From assembly GCA_028023455.1 (NCBI GenBank), contig JAQFVV010000021.1:4366853-4430852 (forward strand): a stretch of 64,000 bases of DNA, read 5' to 3'. Below are positions 11,712 to 20,343 of the stretch, piece after piece. Position numbers and translations under genes: made by a program. The notes under the pieces are model-generated. The model made no database searches. It saw only the letters and a list, made by a program, of their open reading frames with translations, and was not told where the DNA came from. How positions within the stretch are numbered: position 1 is the stretch's first letter; each line of letters begins with the position of its first letter. The stretch is from Epiperipatus broadwayi (Eukaryota; Onychophora; Udeonychophora; Euonychophora; Peripatidae).

Positions 11712-11762
11712 CTCTCCAAAACCCTCACCATGGTTTCGTGCTTTGACACTCCTCAGAGAGGT
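11712..11762 (-). ncRNA. Hammerhead-like motif in palindrome, left arm
   Basis: On the minus strand the core CUGAGGA (11750-11756) obeys the CUGANGA consensus. It is followed by a stem II hairpin GUGU-CAAA-GCAC (11738-11749) and GAAA (11734-11737). CCUCU just before the core could pair with AGAGG downstream. The exact stem III and cleavage triplet are ambiguous (ACC...GGU then U), so this is a candidate only. Confidence 0.5.
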
Positions 11763-11810
11763 GTCAGGGTAGGTTTAGACACTAGATCTAGTGTCTGAAC
11801 CTATCCTGAC

Positions 11811-11860
11811 ACCTCTCTGAGGAGTGCCAAAGCACAAAACCACAGGGTTTTGGGGAGGGG
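11811..11860 (+). ncRNA. Hammerhead-like motif in palindrome, right arm
   Basis: Core CTGAGGA (11817-11823) and stem II GTGC-CAAA-GCAC (11824-11835, four Watson-Crick pairs) are present. The next bases are AAAA instead of GAAA, which would be expected to abolish hammerhead catalysis. Confidence 0.45.
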
Positions 11861-11985
11861 TTCTTGATAGAGATATTTTAAATGCAACAAGCTTTGTGTT
11901 AAATGCTTTCTCTGGCTAAGCATTTAACACAATGCTGTTGAGGAATTGGCAATCCTCATTGTTTATAACTTAAAAGCTTAAGAGA

Positions 11986-13152
11986 ATAAGGTCATGTGAT
12001 CTATGACTCTTATTTTGACTATGTTAAGCTTAGTTTATTCTAATATAATACTGTACTTTATAAAATTATATATCTTTCATTTTTGAATATAATAAATGAA
12101 TAGTTTAATTGATTGGAATTCATAAGACATTCCAGCATTAAAAGTCACAAAGATGGTTCTGCTTCATGTATCTTGACATTCAGAATCTGCCATTTTACCT
12201 CTGCATTAAACTTTGCAGGGATTTAAATTTAATTAAAGTGTATATAACTGAGACAAAAAATGTAACATCTCAATTATTATATAAAGCTAATTATCTGATG
12301 TTTGGTAAGACAATTATAGTGTTATCTATAGATTGGAGGGATTTGAAAAGACAAGTCAACAATTTGAACTAGATTAATTAAAATGATAAGTAAACTTTAG
12401 AAAATATGTTCGCTGTGTAGTTTGGCTGTCACTGTTTAAATCTAAATCTAGTACTGTTCTATTAAATCATGTCAGTCACTTGACAGCATTGTTGCAATGG
12501 AAAAATAGATAAATATAATGTTACTGGGCCCACCCTATTATTTGTGAAAGAATAATAATCATACGGGTTTAATGTAATTCATTTATTTCCTTAATAAATT
12601 TACTGGAACAATTTTACATAAACATACATTACTGCAAATATTCTATTATAGTAGAATTCCCCATGTATGCCAGTGCTTGCTAGTAAGACCATTCTCCCCC
12701 ACCTCCCTGCAAATTTTACAAAGTCTGCTAGCATTGCTTGAGAGATAACTAATTATATCACGTGGGGAAAATGCTAATAATACTTTAATGACTGAATTGT
12801 CTTTTACTTTTTTGGGTCATTTCTGAAAAGGAAAAGTATTTATTTATTTATTACAATAGCTATCATTGAAAGAATATGTGTATGGATATTAATGGCACAG
12901 CTATTAAGAATGATTAATAATTTCCAACTCGATTGGTTTCTTTTTAAAGATTAACATATGTATTCTTTTGACAATTTCTTTTGGTCTCTGGATAACACTA
13001 TGAGAAATTTTACAGTCATACATTTTATTCAAATGCTCAATGTAATTCATTGATTTCCTTAATCAATTTCTGTAATTTAGTTGAGAACAATTTTACGATA
13101 CAAAAAATTAAAAAAACTACAAATTTCATCTTAGTCCTGCAATGTAAGGCAG
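11986..13152. other. AT-rich DNA, no recognisable gene
   Basis: A small plus-strand frame at 12166-12372 has no recognisable motif and is not supported. A block at 12560-12660 (ATGTAATTCATTTATTTCCTTAA...AACAATTTTAC) is repeated in diverged form at 13035-13100, suggesting an old direct duplication. Confidence 0.45.
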
Positions 13153-13560
13153 ATGGTATGCATTTTCACATCCACAAGAATTAAAACTTTATCAGTTGAC
13201 ATACCTTATTGCAAAGATTCTATTAGAGTATGTATGCTGGCTTCTGTGGATGACAGTTGGCCTGTTTTTAAGTCAGCCACTTTATTTGTCATGGATGTGT
13301 TCTCATGCAAACATGACTTTTTACATGAGCTGACCAAAATCTTGCTTGGACATACCCTTTCCAAATTTGCTGAAGATTCCACATTGAGTAGGGAAATGTG
13401 GTGATGGGTTGGTAATAGTAGATCAGATAACTTGTAAGTTAATTCCTTTGTCATGCATATTTGAAGAGTTGTGGCAGGCTGAAGTCCAGACACATTCACA
13501 TGATACTGTAGCAAACTTTGAACTGTAAGCATTAGGCTAAAATGCATAACACAAAGTGGC
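13153..13560. other. Two overlapping unrecognised frames, possible repeat-derived coding remnant
   Basis: An 83-codon plus frame (13153-13404) and a 113-codon minus frame (13206-13547) overlap. The composition here is less AT-rich and includes Cys and His residues in the minus frame, but I recognise no family, signal peptide or domain in either. It may be a fragment of a mobile element; no function is assigned. Confidence 0.25.
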
Positions 13561-14079
13561 TAGGCAGCCAGCCACCAAATAAATGGCATTTTTCTGTGCT
13601 TTTGCATAGATATATAGGCCTAGACAGCAGTGGCTGTGTAAATAGCATATTTATGTGCTTTTGCATATAAATAGCACCATCAAGTGGCTGACACAATCTA
13701 ATAGAACAGAACCTCTTAATTTAATTAAATGCTGCACTATGGGTCCATTGCATGAATCATATGTTCTATAGGATTGCATGTATATGTTGCATAATGAAGA
13801 CTGGATTCTAAAAAAAATTATAAAATTATATAATTTCAGTCACTGACAAAGAAAAACTAAATACACATCTGGATTCTGCACACAAAGTTAAATAGATACA
13901 AAATTTTTCTCAATAGCAAAAAAAAAAAAATTGGGAAACAATATATTTTTATAATTGTCTAACAATTTTTAGGCATATGGCCTCTGTACAGTAACTCTCA
14001 GTATTGTTTTAAAAAAACTCTTTTAAACTTATATAATATCATAAGATTATATTTTGATTTACAAGTGTTAATGATCTAT

Positions 14080-14515
14080 GTGAGACAAGGTAATCTGAAC
14101 CAATTGGTGAGTGCTGGTTGCATCTTAGGGATGATTTGTCTTTTATAATGTCTATTTCTTCATATGTTTAAGAATGTGTGTTGATGTTGAGGGTATTACA
14201 CCCATGAAAAAAGAGAAGTAAAGTTGAATTATCATGTATGTATCCGTACTAGAGATATTCTTTAGTTTAATAAATGATTATTGATAATCCTTACTGCATT
14301 TATGTAGAATGAATTGTGTCAAAGTTGTGGATGGAATGAGTTTGATAATCGTAATCAAAATTTATTATTGACAAGTACTAAACACATGATAAAAATATTT
14401 GTAATAAAATAGTGATTTAGGCCTACTAATGAGTGCTGGTTTAATATGAAATGCATATTGATGATCATTTGATTTTTATAGTCTTTATTTATGTGTTTCA
14501 AAAATATACTGGTGA
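14080..14515 (+). repeat. Decayed family A fragments
   Basis: Two relics of the hammerhead block occur. Near 14105 the sequence is CAATTGGTGAGTGCTGGTT, and near 14425 it is CTAATGAGTGCTGGTTTAATATGAAATGCATATTG followed by ATGATCATTTG. Both have lost core bases, and the flanking family A terminal blocks are barely recognisable. Confidence 0.55.
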
Positions 14516-14829
14516 TGTTTGAAATTATAATTATTCTCAGAAGATGTTGCTGAAAACATACTGTTTTGTGATAGATTGCAATTTATGGATAATAAGAGAA
14601 AAATCAAAATTGTATTTAATTGGAATATAAGTCAAGGACAGGCAAACAAGGTGAATAAGAAAGGTAGTGTGGTATGCAAACGATTTGGATAAAGGTTTTA
14701 TGTCAGTATAGTTATACAAAAGGTAGGATGATTATGTTAGAAGAATTGTTGAGTGTTATAGTGGCAAGGAATAGGATAAAAGAATAGATGCATCAATAAA
14801 AAATGGGTAGATATGGAGAATTAGTATGG

Positions 14830-15315
14830 AGAGCAAAAAGAGTTTAAATATATATAGAAGTAAACAAAATATTGGATGTGAGTTAAGGCTCAAATAGGAT
14901 CGTTAGCAATGAGGGAATATACACATAAATGGAGAAATGTGGTGATTTAGTCTGCAAGTTATATAAGGAAGGCATAGAAAATATTAGGCATCTCTTAATT
15001 GAATGCAAATACTTACAAACAAAAAGGGTTCAAATAATGAAGTTGTGGGAGAATAAATATAAACAAAGTGATTATACAAAGAGTGGGTTCTTGATTTTTA
15101 TGTTTGATTTGGAAAAAGATAAGGGGGATTTAGATATAAAGGATATGGAGTGGACAAAAATAATTTTGTGAAAATGGAATGGAGAAAGATAGAGAAGAAT
15201 ATTAAAAAAAACTGAGAGTGGGGAATGGAAAGGGAAGGAAAGGTGGCTAACAGGTTTCTCTAAAGATAGTAGCTGAGAGATTTTGACTCCAACAAAGGAG
15301 AAGCCATAGTGCATA
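14830..15315 (+). pseudogene. C-terminal tail of a LINE reverse transcriptase ORF (zinc knuckle) with 3-prime UTR
   Basis: An 80-residue frame starting at 14929 contains CKLYKEGIENIRHLLIEC (residues about 10-27). This is a CysHis arrangement (C...C...H...C) like the knuckle after the reverse transcriptase of many LINEs. The preceding block (about 14880-14930) encodes VKAQIGSLAMREYTHKW in another frame, which fits the usual region before that knuckle and implies a one-base frameshift near 14930. The rest of the ORF is missing, so it is a 5-prime truncated copy. The G/A-rich region to about 15310 looks like its 3-prime UTR. The LINE clade cannot be assigned. Confidence 0.6.
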
Positions 15316-15609
15316 ACATCATATCACATTGGCAGGCCATTTCAATATATTTATATATGAATTTTCAGCCAGCAATATGCACTGGGATATTTTCATATAT
15401 ATATACTGTATATAAATTATAGCAAATTCACACTGATAAATTTCTAACTGAGTATTACAAACATTAGAAGAAAAAAAACAGTAGATATAACAAGTCTAAA
15501 CAATAAGCTGTGAGAGCATGCATCTGTAAATATAGACAGTCCTTTTATAAAACGTAAATTAAAATAAGTTTTAAGAAAAATAGCTGTCTAATCAAAATCA
15601 GCATGGGAT
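15316..15609. other. AT-rich spacer
   Basis: No gene or RNA was recognised. Confidence 0.45.
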
Positions 15610-15906
15610 TTGGGCTTTTCATCATCAGATTTTCAGTGGTATGAATGGCTAAAGAGTTGGAGTGGATTGAAGCCTGTCCATTAAAGTATGAAGATTTGCT
15701 ATCTTAATATATATACTGAACACTGATTATATATACGTGTGGGAGATGATAATCTGGACCAACTGGTGAGTGCTGGTTCAGCATGAAATACTTATATTGG
15801 TGATTATTTATCTTTTATACATGTGTGTGATCATGTGTATCAGTGGTATGAGATAGTGAGGATAGTTGACGGCTACTTGAAAGTCTAAGTTCAAATCCCC
15901 TATATT
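15610..15906 (+). repeat. Family A single right arm
   Basis: The arm runs from CATCATCAGATTTTCAGTGG (15621), through TTAAAGTATGAAGATTTGC and the hammerhead block, to the terminal GTCTAAGTTCAAATCCCC (15881-15898). The left arm is absent, so this copy is a half element. Confidence 0.85.
15747..15814 (+). ncRNA. Family A hammerhead with core mutation
   Basis: Stem II (GTGCTG-GTT-CAGCAT), GAAA, stem III (ATACTTAT), cleavage A and both parts of stem I (ACCAA/TTGGT and ATAATC/GATTAT) are intact. The core is CTGGTGA (15763-15769), with a G in place of the invariant A after CUG. That change is expected to disable it. Confidence 0.75.
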
Positions 15907-16639
15907 TTCTAATCAAAAATCATTGTTTATTTATTTGGTTTTTAAATTTTTGTTAAATATATGTGCCTTTTGTTGTTGTTTTAGCTATTAGTTTACTAAA
16001 TGAAAAGCTAATTTTATAATCCAGGATTAATATTTGAAATATTTAAAACTAATATCACAAAAGATGTTGTATGAAGTTTCATAGATAAATATCTTTATAA
16101 TTCAATTTGATAATCTTTTTTGTTTTATGTTTAACTGTTTTCTTATCTTGCTGCGGTTCAATTATATTATCTACATTTTGATTGAACAATGTCTTAGATA
16201 ACACAAGTGTCCGAAGCTTTCACTTTAAAAAAAGACTACTGCGGAATATACTCGTGAGATGAATGTTAATGCGTTGCTGGAATAAAAGGCAATACTTGAG
16301 AAGCAGACAAGCGTCCACACACCTGTCAGACATAATCAAGATTTCTGCCAGTGATAAGAAGGAATTTTTTTTACAAATCTTTTATTATAAAAAAAAAGGC
16401 TTCTAAAACATGATAAATTATTTGTACAATTTTATATTCTGATATAAATCTTGTAACTCAAAAAGTAAAACAAACGAATAAAAAAACAAACACAATAGAA
16501 AGCAAATAAGTAAGGTTGTGAATCAAATATAAACTGCTATTATTAACGTTGCTGTTTTCGCACTCCTATTCATAATATATTACACATAATATTTGAAATA
16601 CAGGCACTCTTCATATACCTGGATCCTAATTGTAAATAT
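15907..16639. other. AT-rich DNA without recognisable gene
   Basis: No gene or shared repeat was recognised. A somewhat GC-richer patch at 16140-16330 has no open frame of note. Confidence 0.45.
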
Positions 16640-16880
16640 AGGGGATATGGATGGCAGAAGAATTGAAGGTTGAAGTAGATGAAGCCTGTCCATTAAAGTA
16701 TGAAGATTTGCTATCTTAATATAAACTGAGCACTGATTATATATGTATGTATGGGAGATGATAATCTGGATCAACTGATGAGTGCTGGTTCAGCATGAAA
16801 TATGTATATTGGTGATTATTTATCTTTTCTACATGTGTGTGGTCATGTGTATCAGTGATATGAGATAGTGCGGATAGTCA
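16640..16880 (+). repeat. Family A single right arm, short
   Basis: The arm begins at GGATATGGATGGCAGAAG and carries a well-preserved hammerhead. It stops at GATAGTGCGGATAGTC (16866-16880), just before the usual terminal block, so the 3-prime end is truncated. Confidence 0.85.
16757..16824 (+). ncRNA. Family A hammerhead ribozyme, best-preserved core
   Basis: Core CTGATGA 16775-16781 and GAAA 16797-16800 are intact. Stem II is 16782-16787 with 16791-16796 (six pairs, the closing one G-U; loop GTT). Stem III is the eight-base ATATGTAT (16800-16807). Inner stem I is 16770-16774 with 16809-16813 (one G-U). Outer stem I is ATAATC 16761-16766 with GATTAT 16814-16819, extended by GAT/ATC. Predicted cleavage follows A16808 in an AUA triplet, consistent with the NUH rule. 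The fold is type I. Self-cleavage is inferred from family knowledge and was not tested. Confidence 0.88.
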
Positions 16881-17750
16881 TATATTATATATAAGTAAAA
16901 ACAAAACAATATCGTTAGTAAGTTCATCACCCTATTATGCCTAGGATGAATATATTCTAGAATATTTTTTAGATGATAGACAACCATAAAAAAATTTTCA
17001 GATTGACATATTATGGCCAATCTGTAGTAATAAGAAAATAAAAAAAAATTCAAATTCACCTTGGTTGAATAAATAAGTATCCCTAGTGTGTAAAGTTCCC
17101 AGATTTAACTGACTAAAGATTCTAGATTAATCTGGGTTGAACAAATAATAAGGTTAAATTTTTCATTTTACACATTCATTAAATTTTATTTAATTACAAT
17201 CATTTGTAGTTTTGTGTAATTTCTTTTGTTTTTATAAGCATATTACAAAAATAAACTAAAAGGAAATATTAAATACATAGCTTGTAGTCAGCCATATTGT
17301 TTGCAAGATTTTATTGAGGCCCCTGAACATGGACAATTAAAACAAAAACACCTGGCAAGTTTTGTCTTACAGGTACTACAGCAGTACTAGGTAAAGTTAC
17401 CAGATTTATGTTGTTTAGAATGATGATGAGAATAAACATGCCAATTTCATATGTGTTCAACAGTATGTAATGACTGTAAAAATAAAAGCTATAATTATAA
17501 TAATGAACCAATAAAATATCACATAACTTTATCATGTGATTTCAGCTTACACATTGCTGTTTGAGCAGCATATTATTTTTGTTTTAATATCATCCAGCAT
17601 CTGTTAGTTATTAAAGATTACAGTAAATGGGCATAGTTGTAGTAAAGAAAAAAAAGTATGATGCTATAATTATGAATTATAGAATAGTAGAGCATTATTA
17701 CTTTTGGTAGAAAAGATGTCAGATTCCTATATATATATATATATATATAT
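16881..17750. other. AT-rich DNA without recognisable gene
   Basis: No gene or repeat was recognised; small minus-strand frames here lack any family motif. Confidence 0.45.
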
Positions 17751-17751
17751 A
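17728..17751 (+). repeat. (TA)n microsatellite
   Basis: About twelve TA units lie at the outer edge of the following family A left arm. The placement suggests that these elements insert in TA-rich targets. Confidence 0.85.
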
Positions 17752-18032
17752 GGAAATTTGAACACAGACTTTCAAGCACCCATTACCTATCCACACCATC
17801 TCATATCATTGATACACATGACCACACACATTTAGAAAAGGCAAATAATCACCACTACCATATTTTGTGCTGAACCAGCCCTCATCAGTTGTTCCAGATA
17901 ATCATCTCCCACACACACATTATCAGTGCTCAGTTTTATATTAAGATAGCCAATCTTCATACTTTAATGGACAGGCTTCAATCTATTCCAACTTTTCAGT
18001 CATCCATACCATTGAAAATCTGATGAATAAAA
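17752..18032 (-). repeat. Family A single left arm
   Basis: Starting at GGAAATTTGAACACAGACTTTC the arm has the family order read inverted: terminal block, hammerhead block (17845-17912), TTTAATGGACAGGCTTCAAT and CCATTGAAAATCTGATG. The mirror arm is missing. Confidence 0.85.
17845..17912 (-). ncRNA. Degenerate family A hammerhead
   Basis: On the minus strand the core CUGAUGA (17882-17888) is intact. Stem II is GGGCUG-GUU-CAGCAC with one mismatch, but GAAA has become AAAA and stem III is altered (AUAUGGUAG). It is expected to be inactive. Confidence 0.6.
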
Positions 18033-18765
18033 AGATTCAATATTGTTATAATATGTGATGTTATAATACGTGATCGATCTTCCATTTCTTAATCTATTAT
18101 CAGATAAAATTTATGTCAAATCAATAAAGAAGTTAATCCGTAAGATATTAAATAATGTATATATTTACTTTTTAAAGAAAAAAAATTGCGGAACAATGAA
18201 AAAAAAAAGTAATCCATAATTATTTGTGTGGAAATATAATTTGGTATCATAGTTGTATTTAATTACCCATTAGCAATATCCCTTTCAACATATCAAAGCA
18301 AACAAGAAGATGCTAATCGATAAGTTTCTTCTTTTACATATTAAAAACAATATTTGTGAAGGGAGGAAAAATATGTAAAAGTAATATAATATGATTGACA
18401 ACATGGATTTGCATTTGTCATTTATTTTCTTATGGATTACATAGTTTACTTTTTGAAATGTTATGCTTGTTGTTTTTTATTGTTGCTACTTTATTTTTTT
18501 GACAAAACACTTTTATTGGTATTACCAAAATTTAAATGTTTCTTTTCTGATTAAATTATATTATTTTTAGGTTTTACAAAAATATATTATTTTTATGTTG
18601 TTTCTGTTTATTTTTCAAAAATATATTATTTCCATTACAAAAATTATGATACTTATTTATTAGCACCTTATTATCCATTGTAAAATAGGTATGGTGATTC
18701 CACCAACAAGAAATATATACATGCAATTAGCACCTGTAATTTATCATATTGTATTTACTGTAAAA
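18033..18765. other. AT-rich DNA without recognisable gene
   Basis: No gene or shared repeat was recognised. Confidence 0.45.
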
Positions 18766-18770
18766 ATCCA

Positions 18771-18849
18771 TACAGTTGCATTACAAGCAGTTGTCCTGGG
18801 TTCGCGAGTTCGCTTTCCGGCAGATGCTTTGACACATGAAAAAAAAAAG
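18771..18849 (+). mobile_element. tRNA-derived SINE, 5-prime truncated
   Basis: Only the anticodon-arm and B-box half is present (CATTACAAGCAGTTGTCCTGG then TTCGC...TCC), followed by GATGCTTTGACACATG and an A-run. The A-box is missing. Confidence 0.75.
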
Positions 18850-18916
18850 ATTGGAATAAAATTTATTTTTAACAGCTATTTGTGATCAAAACGCACTTAT
18901 AAATGGTCACTTAACT

Positions 18917-18985
18917 TCTTTTTTTTAATGTATCAAAGTGTTGGCCAGGAAGCGAACCCCAGGACCACTCGGCCACCAATGCTTA
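18917..18985 (-). mobile_element. tRNA-derived SINE with internal deletion
   Basis: On the minus strand the A-box (TGGCCGAGTGG) is followed directly by a B-box-like segment (GGGGTTCGCTTCC), so the anticodon arm is deleted. TTTGATACATT and an A-run then follow. It lies inverted only about 70 bp from the SINE at 18771. Confidence 0.75.
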
Positions 18986-18989
18986 GACG

Positions 18990-19980
18990 CACGAACACAC
19001 AAAGTTGAAGACAAAGAAATATTAATACAGATTGATACAAACTAAGGCAAGTGATTCATGGGTAAATTCTATAGCAATTGAAAGAGATAGAGAGTAAAAA
19101 CAAAAGGTATTAAATTGTGCTTAATAATTGCAACAAGTTGGAAAAGTTTAAAACCAAAATAGAAATAGGACATTCAGCATAATCTCTGTAAGAATAAATT
19201 GAATAACTAATATATATGTGTATATGTAGACATTGTGATGGTTTAGAGAATGTTTATCACATATGGCTTTAGTTAATTGTTTAAATTTAAGTTGTTATAA
19301 ATAAATGAGCATTTCTTTGTTATGAAATCTACCAAAGTACATATATGAAGGTTAATAAAATCTGAAATATGTAGTTAAGTAAAAATATTAAATGTGGATC
19401 GCTTAAGAAGATGCATTTTACTTAGGGGAAAAGAAATCTGGACAATGAACACATATTCACACATATGCAGTTGTTTTGGATCTCAAATATGTGATATGAA
19501 AATTAAAAAATTGAAATTATGTGTAATAAAAAATACTGTCCAATGTTCTGCCAAATATGTCCATGCCATTAATAAAAAAAACTCCAGGACTCATCTCTCT
19601 AAAAAACAGCATTTATTAACCTATCACTTCTCATTAGCATGCAAATTCATATTTAAATGTTCATTTGGATCCAATTGAGTATCTAAACTTACATTATTTA
19701 TAAATGAAAACACCCTCACTTTTTATTATGACATGATTATGATACTATATGGTATCAAAAGTACTTAGCTTTAAATAATTTCTTTCATATTCAAAGCTCA
19801 AATGTCTTTAGTCATTAAATGTTTAACATTCACTTATTCATTAACCAATAAATTATGAATGTGGAATGAAAATTAAAATGTTTAGAAATATAGAATATGC
19901 TTCAATGGATAGTAAAATCTTATTTTTCATGATCCTAAATGATATCATTTAAACTTATAATGATATATATATATAAACAT
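18990..19980. other. AT-rich DNA without recognisable gene
   Basis: A 94-codon plus frame (19394-19678) has no recognisable motif. I considered whether it belongs to the Penelope-like remnant downstream but see no reverse transcriptase motif to support that. Confidence 0.4.
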
Positions 19981-19984
19981 TACA

Positions 19985-20323
19985 CTATTCCTCGTGTAGT
20001 GTATATTATCCCTAGTTTTTGTAAGAAGGTTTATATAGGCCAGAGCAGTTTGAGCTTAAATGAAAGAATAAAGATATATGAAAGTAGGGTTAGAAATAAA
20101 TATCTTAGTTCTGCTTTGTATATCCATAAAAAGGATACAGGCCACACTGTTAATTTGGATGAAGCTAAGGTTGTCTTCTTTGAGAGAAATGAAATATGAA
20201 ATAAAAAGAATTAAAGAATCTTTTTTATTGAAATTTTATTATTCTGAAGCAATTAACTTATTTAAGAGCTCTTTTAATATTAAGGGTGGTTCAGAAGTAA
20301 ATGGATTTGTGAGTAATGTCTAA
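19985..20323 (+). pseudogene. Penelope-like element remnant: GIY-YIG endonuclease C-terminus
   Basis: The frame starting at 19939 encodes VVYIIPSFCKKVYIGQ (residues 20-35), matching the paired GIY...YIG motif with the first Gly replaced by Val. It continues with NERIK (catalytic-type Arg at 43) and SSALYIHKKDTGHTVNLDEAKVV (residues 57-79), the Ser...His...GH pattern typical of Penelope-like endonuclease domains. After residue 86 a frameshift near 20195 moves the reading to the frame ending at 20323 (IKRIKESFLLKF...NLF). The reverse transcriptase is not present upstream, so it is a 5-prime truncated, frameshifted copy. Its product would have nicked target DNA for retrotransposition. A TA run and the TG...CA element follow immediately. 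Confidence 0.8.
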
Positions 20324-20343
20324 TATTATATATATATATATAT

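Larger units (their letters stand above)
11612..11985. repeat. 374-bp palindrome with zero-length centre and hammerhead-like cores
   Basis: The centre is the perfect palindrome ACACTAGATCTAGTGT (11779-11794), so the arms meet without a spacer. The arms are near-identical for about 85 bp on each side, then separated by a small insertion and continue to GCTTATAAACAAT (11629) and its mirror near 11960. Each arm contains a CTGAGGA...GCAC(G/A)AAA block that matches hammerhead core syntax. The right arm also carries an extra 43-bp duplication of AACAAGCTTTGTGTTAAATG (11887 on). Confidence 0.9.

Noticed and set aside
13153-13560. Host gene exon on either strand
   Set aside because: The two overlapping frames have no recognisable domain, splice-site context or codon bias that separates them from background.
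16757-16900. Alternative hammerhead fold using the downstream CATGTGTGTGG block as long stem III
   Set aside because: An 8-bp match to that block exists (AUACAUAU with AUGUGUAU), but the bases that follow it do not pair with the bases before the core. The short stem III with UUGG/CCAA pairing fits all stems at once.
18691-18885. 64-codon plus-strand frame
   Set aside because: It is a read-through of the SINE at 18771-18849.
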